DNA of 25,879 nucleotides from contig JAKAAZ010000018.1 in NCBI GenBank assembly GCA_021802085.1, positions 1 through 25,879 on the forward strand. Reading direction: 5' to 3'. The notes below the pieces were generated by a model, which did not search any database, was not told where the DNA came from, and saw nothing but the letters and a program-made list of their open reading frames with translations. A program made the translations under genes and the position numbers. Source of the stretch: Acidobacteriota bacterium. GTDB taxonomy: Bacteria > Acidobacteriota > Terriglobia > Terriglobales > Acidobacteriaceae. Shown here piece by piece: positions 25,774 through 25,879 of this stretch. Every line of letters begins with the position of its first letter. Positions within the stretch are counted from its first letter, which is position 1.

Positions 25774-25879
25774 TCAGGCGGCTTGTAACAGGTCAACGAT
25801 GTTCTCAATGGCCTTGTGGTAGGCGGCTTCCAGTTGACTGTTCGGTCTGCTTTGCGGGTCGGGTTTGTGGTGGAAGCGG
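25774..25879 (-). CDS. C-terminal end of a probable transposase (partial)
   Basis: Read leftward from the window edge, 34 codons precede a TGA stop (25776-25774): RFHHKPDPQSRPNSQLEAAY, then a HKAIENIVDLLQAA helix. A basic segment followed by an acidic C-terminal helix is common at the ends of IS transposases. Its position next to IS701 debris supports that reading, but I cannot name the IS family from so short a piece, and another protein type is possible. Confidence 0.4.
   Translation of the reverse strand, partial: RFHHKPDPQSRPNSQLEAAYHKAIENIVDLLQAA

Overview
The window is bacterial, fairly GC-rich and gene-dense, with housekeeping genes on both strands. I infer an acidobacterium (Terriglobales/Koribacteraceae-like), from the N-terminal style of the omega subunit, the Rho, HrcA and thiolase sequences, the lysine/alanine-rich micro-gene and the mixture of IS701 debris with NtrC-type regulators. 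No rRNA, tRNA or CRISPR array is visible, so this placement comes from protein resemblance recalled from memory.

Layout. 1-122 is a compact inverted-repeat element. 123-2336 (-) encodes a Tat-exported glycoside-hydrolase-like protein. 2456-6169 (-) holds rho, rpoZ and the comM/yifB ATPase gene; sdaA (L-serine dehydratase) diverges at 6312. 7702-9707 (-) is a thiolase plus a SAM methyltransferase. At 10062-10286 (+) an isolated unit made of a consensus promoter, a 22-codon lysine/alanine ORF and a 21-bp-stem hairpin precedes rsmE. 11133-14251 (-) is the heat-shock group hrcA, grpE, dnaJ.

14311-17381 (-) is a restriction island. A C5-cytosine methyltransferase, a Vsr mismatch endonuclease and a NotI-like endonuclease form one tightly packed operon. 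Directly behind it lies the 3' remnant of a different system, the C-terminal tail of a COG4889/type ISP restriction helicase. The island looks like a site where one restriction system replaced another, just upstream of hrcA.

17669-19544 (-) carries a LacD-type aldolase and RNase PH. 19963-23265 (+) is a signalling cluster: a 31-residue single-helix membrane peptide, a soluble histidine kinase, an NtrC-family sigma-54 activator overlapping it, and a protein that looks like a degenerate receiver joined to a degenerate kinase dimerisation helix pair. 23289-24746 (-) encodes a secreted protein made of eight ~42-residue repeats, each with two cysteines exactly 25 residues apart. The right end (25006-25879) is mobile-element debris: a frameshifted, truncated IS701 transposase and the tail of a second probable transposase.

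The features most worth following up are the restriction island with its remnant, the eight-repeat secreted protein, the two genes below 100 nt that are easily missed, and the pseudo-receiver/pseudo-DHp protein in the sigma-54 signalling cluster.
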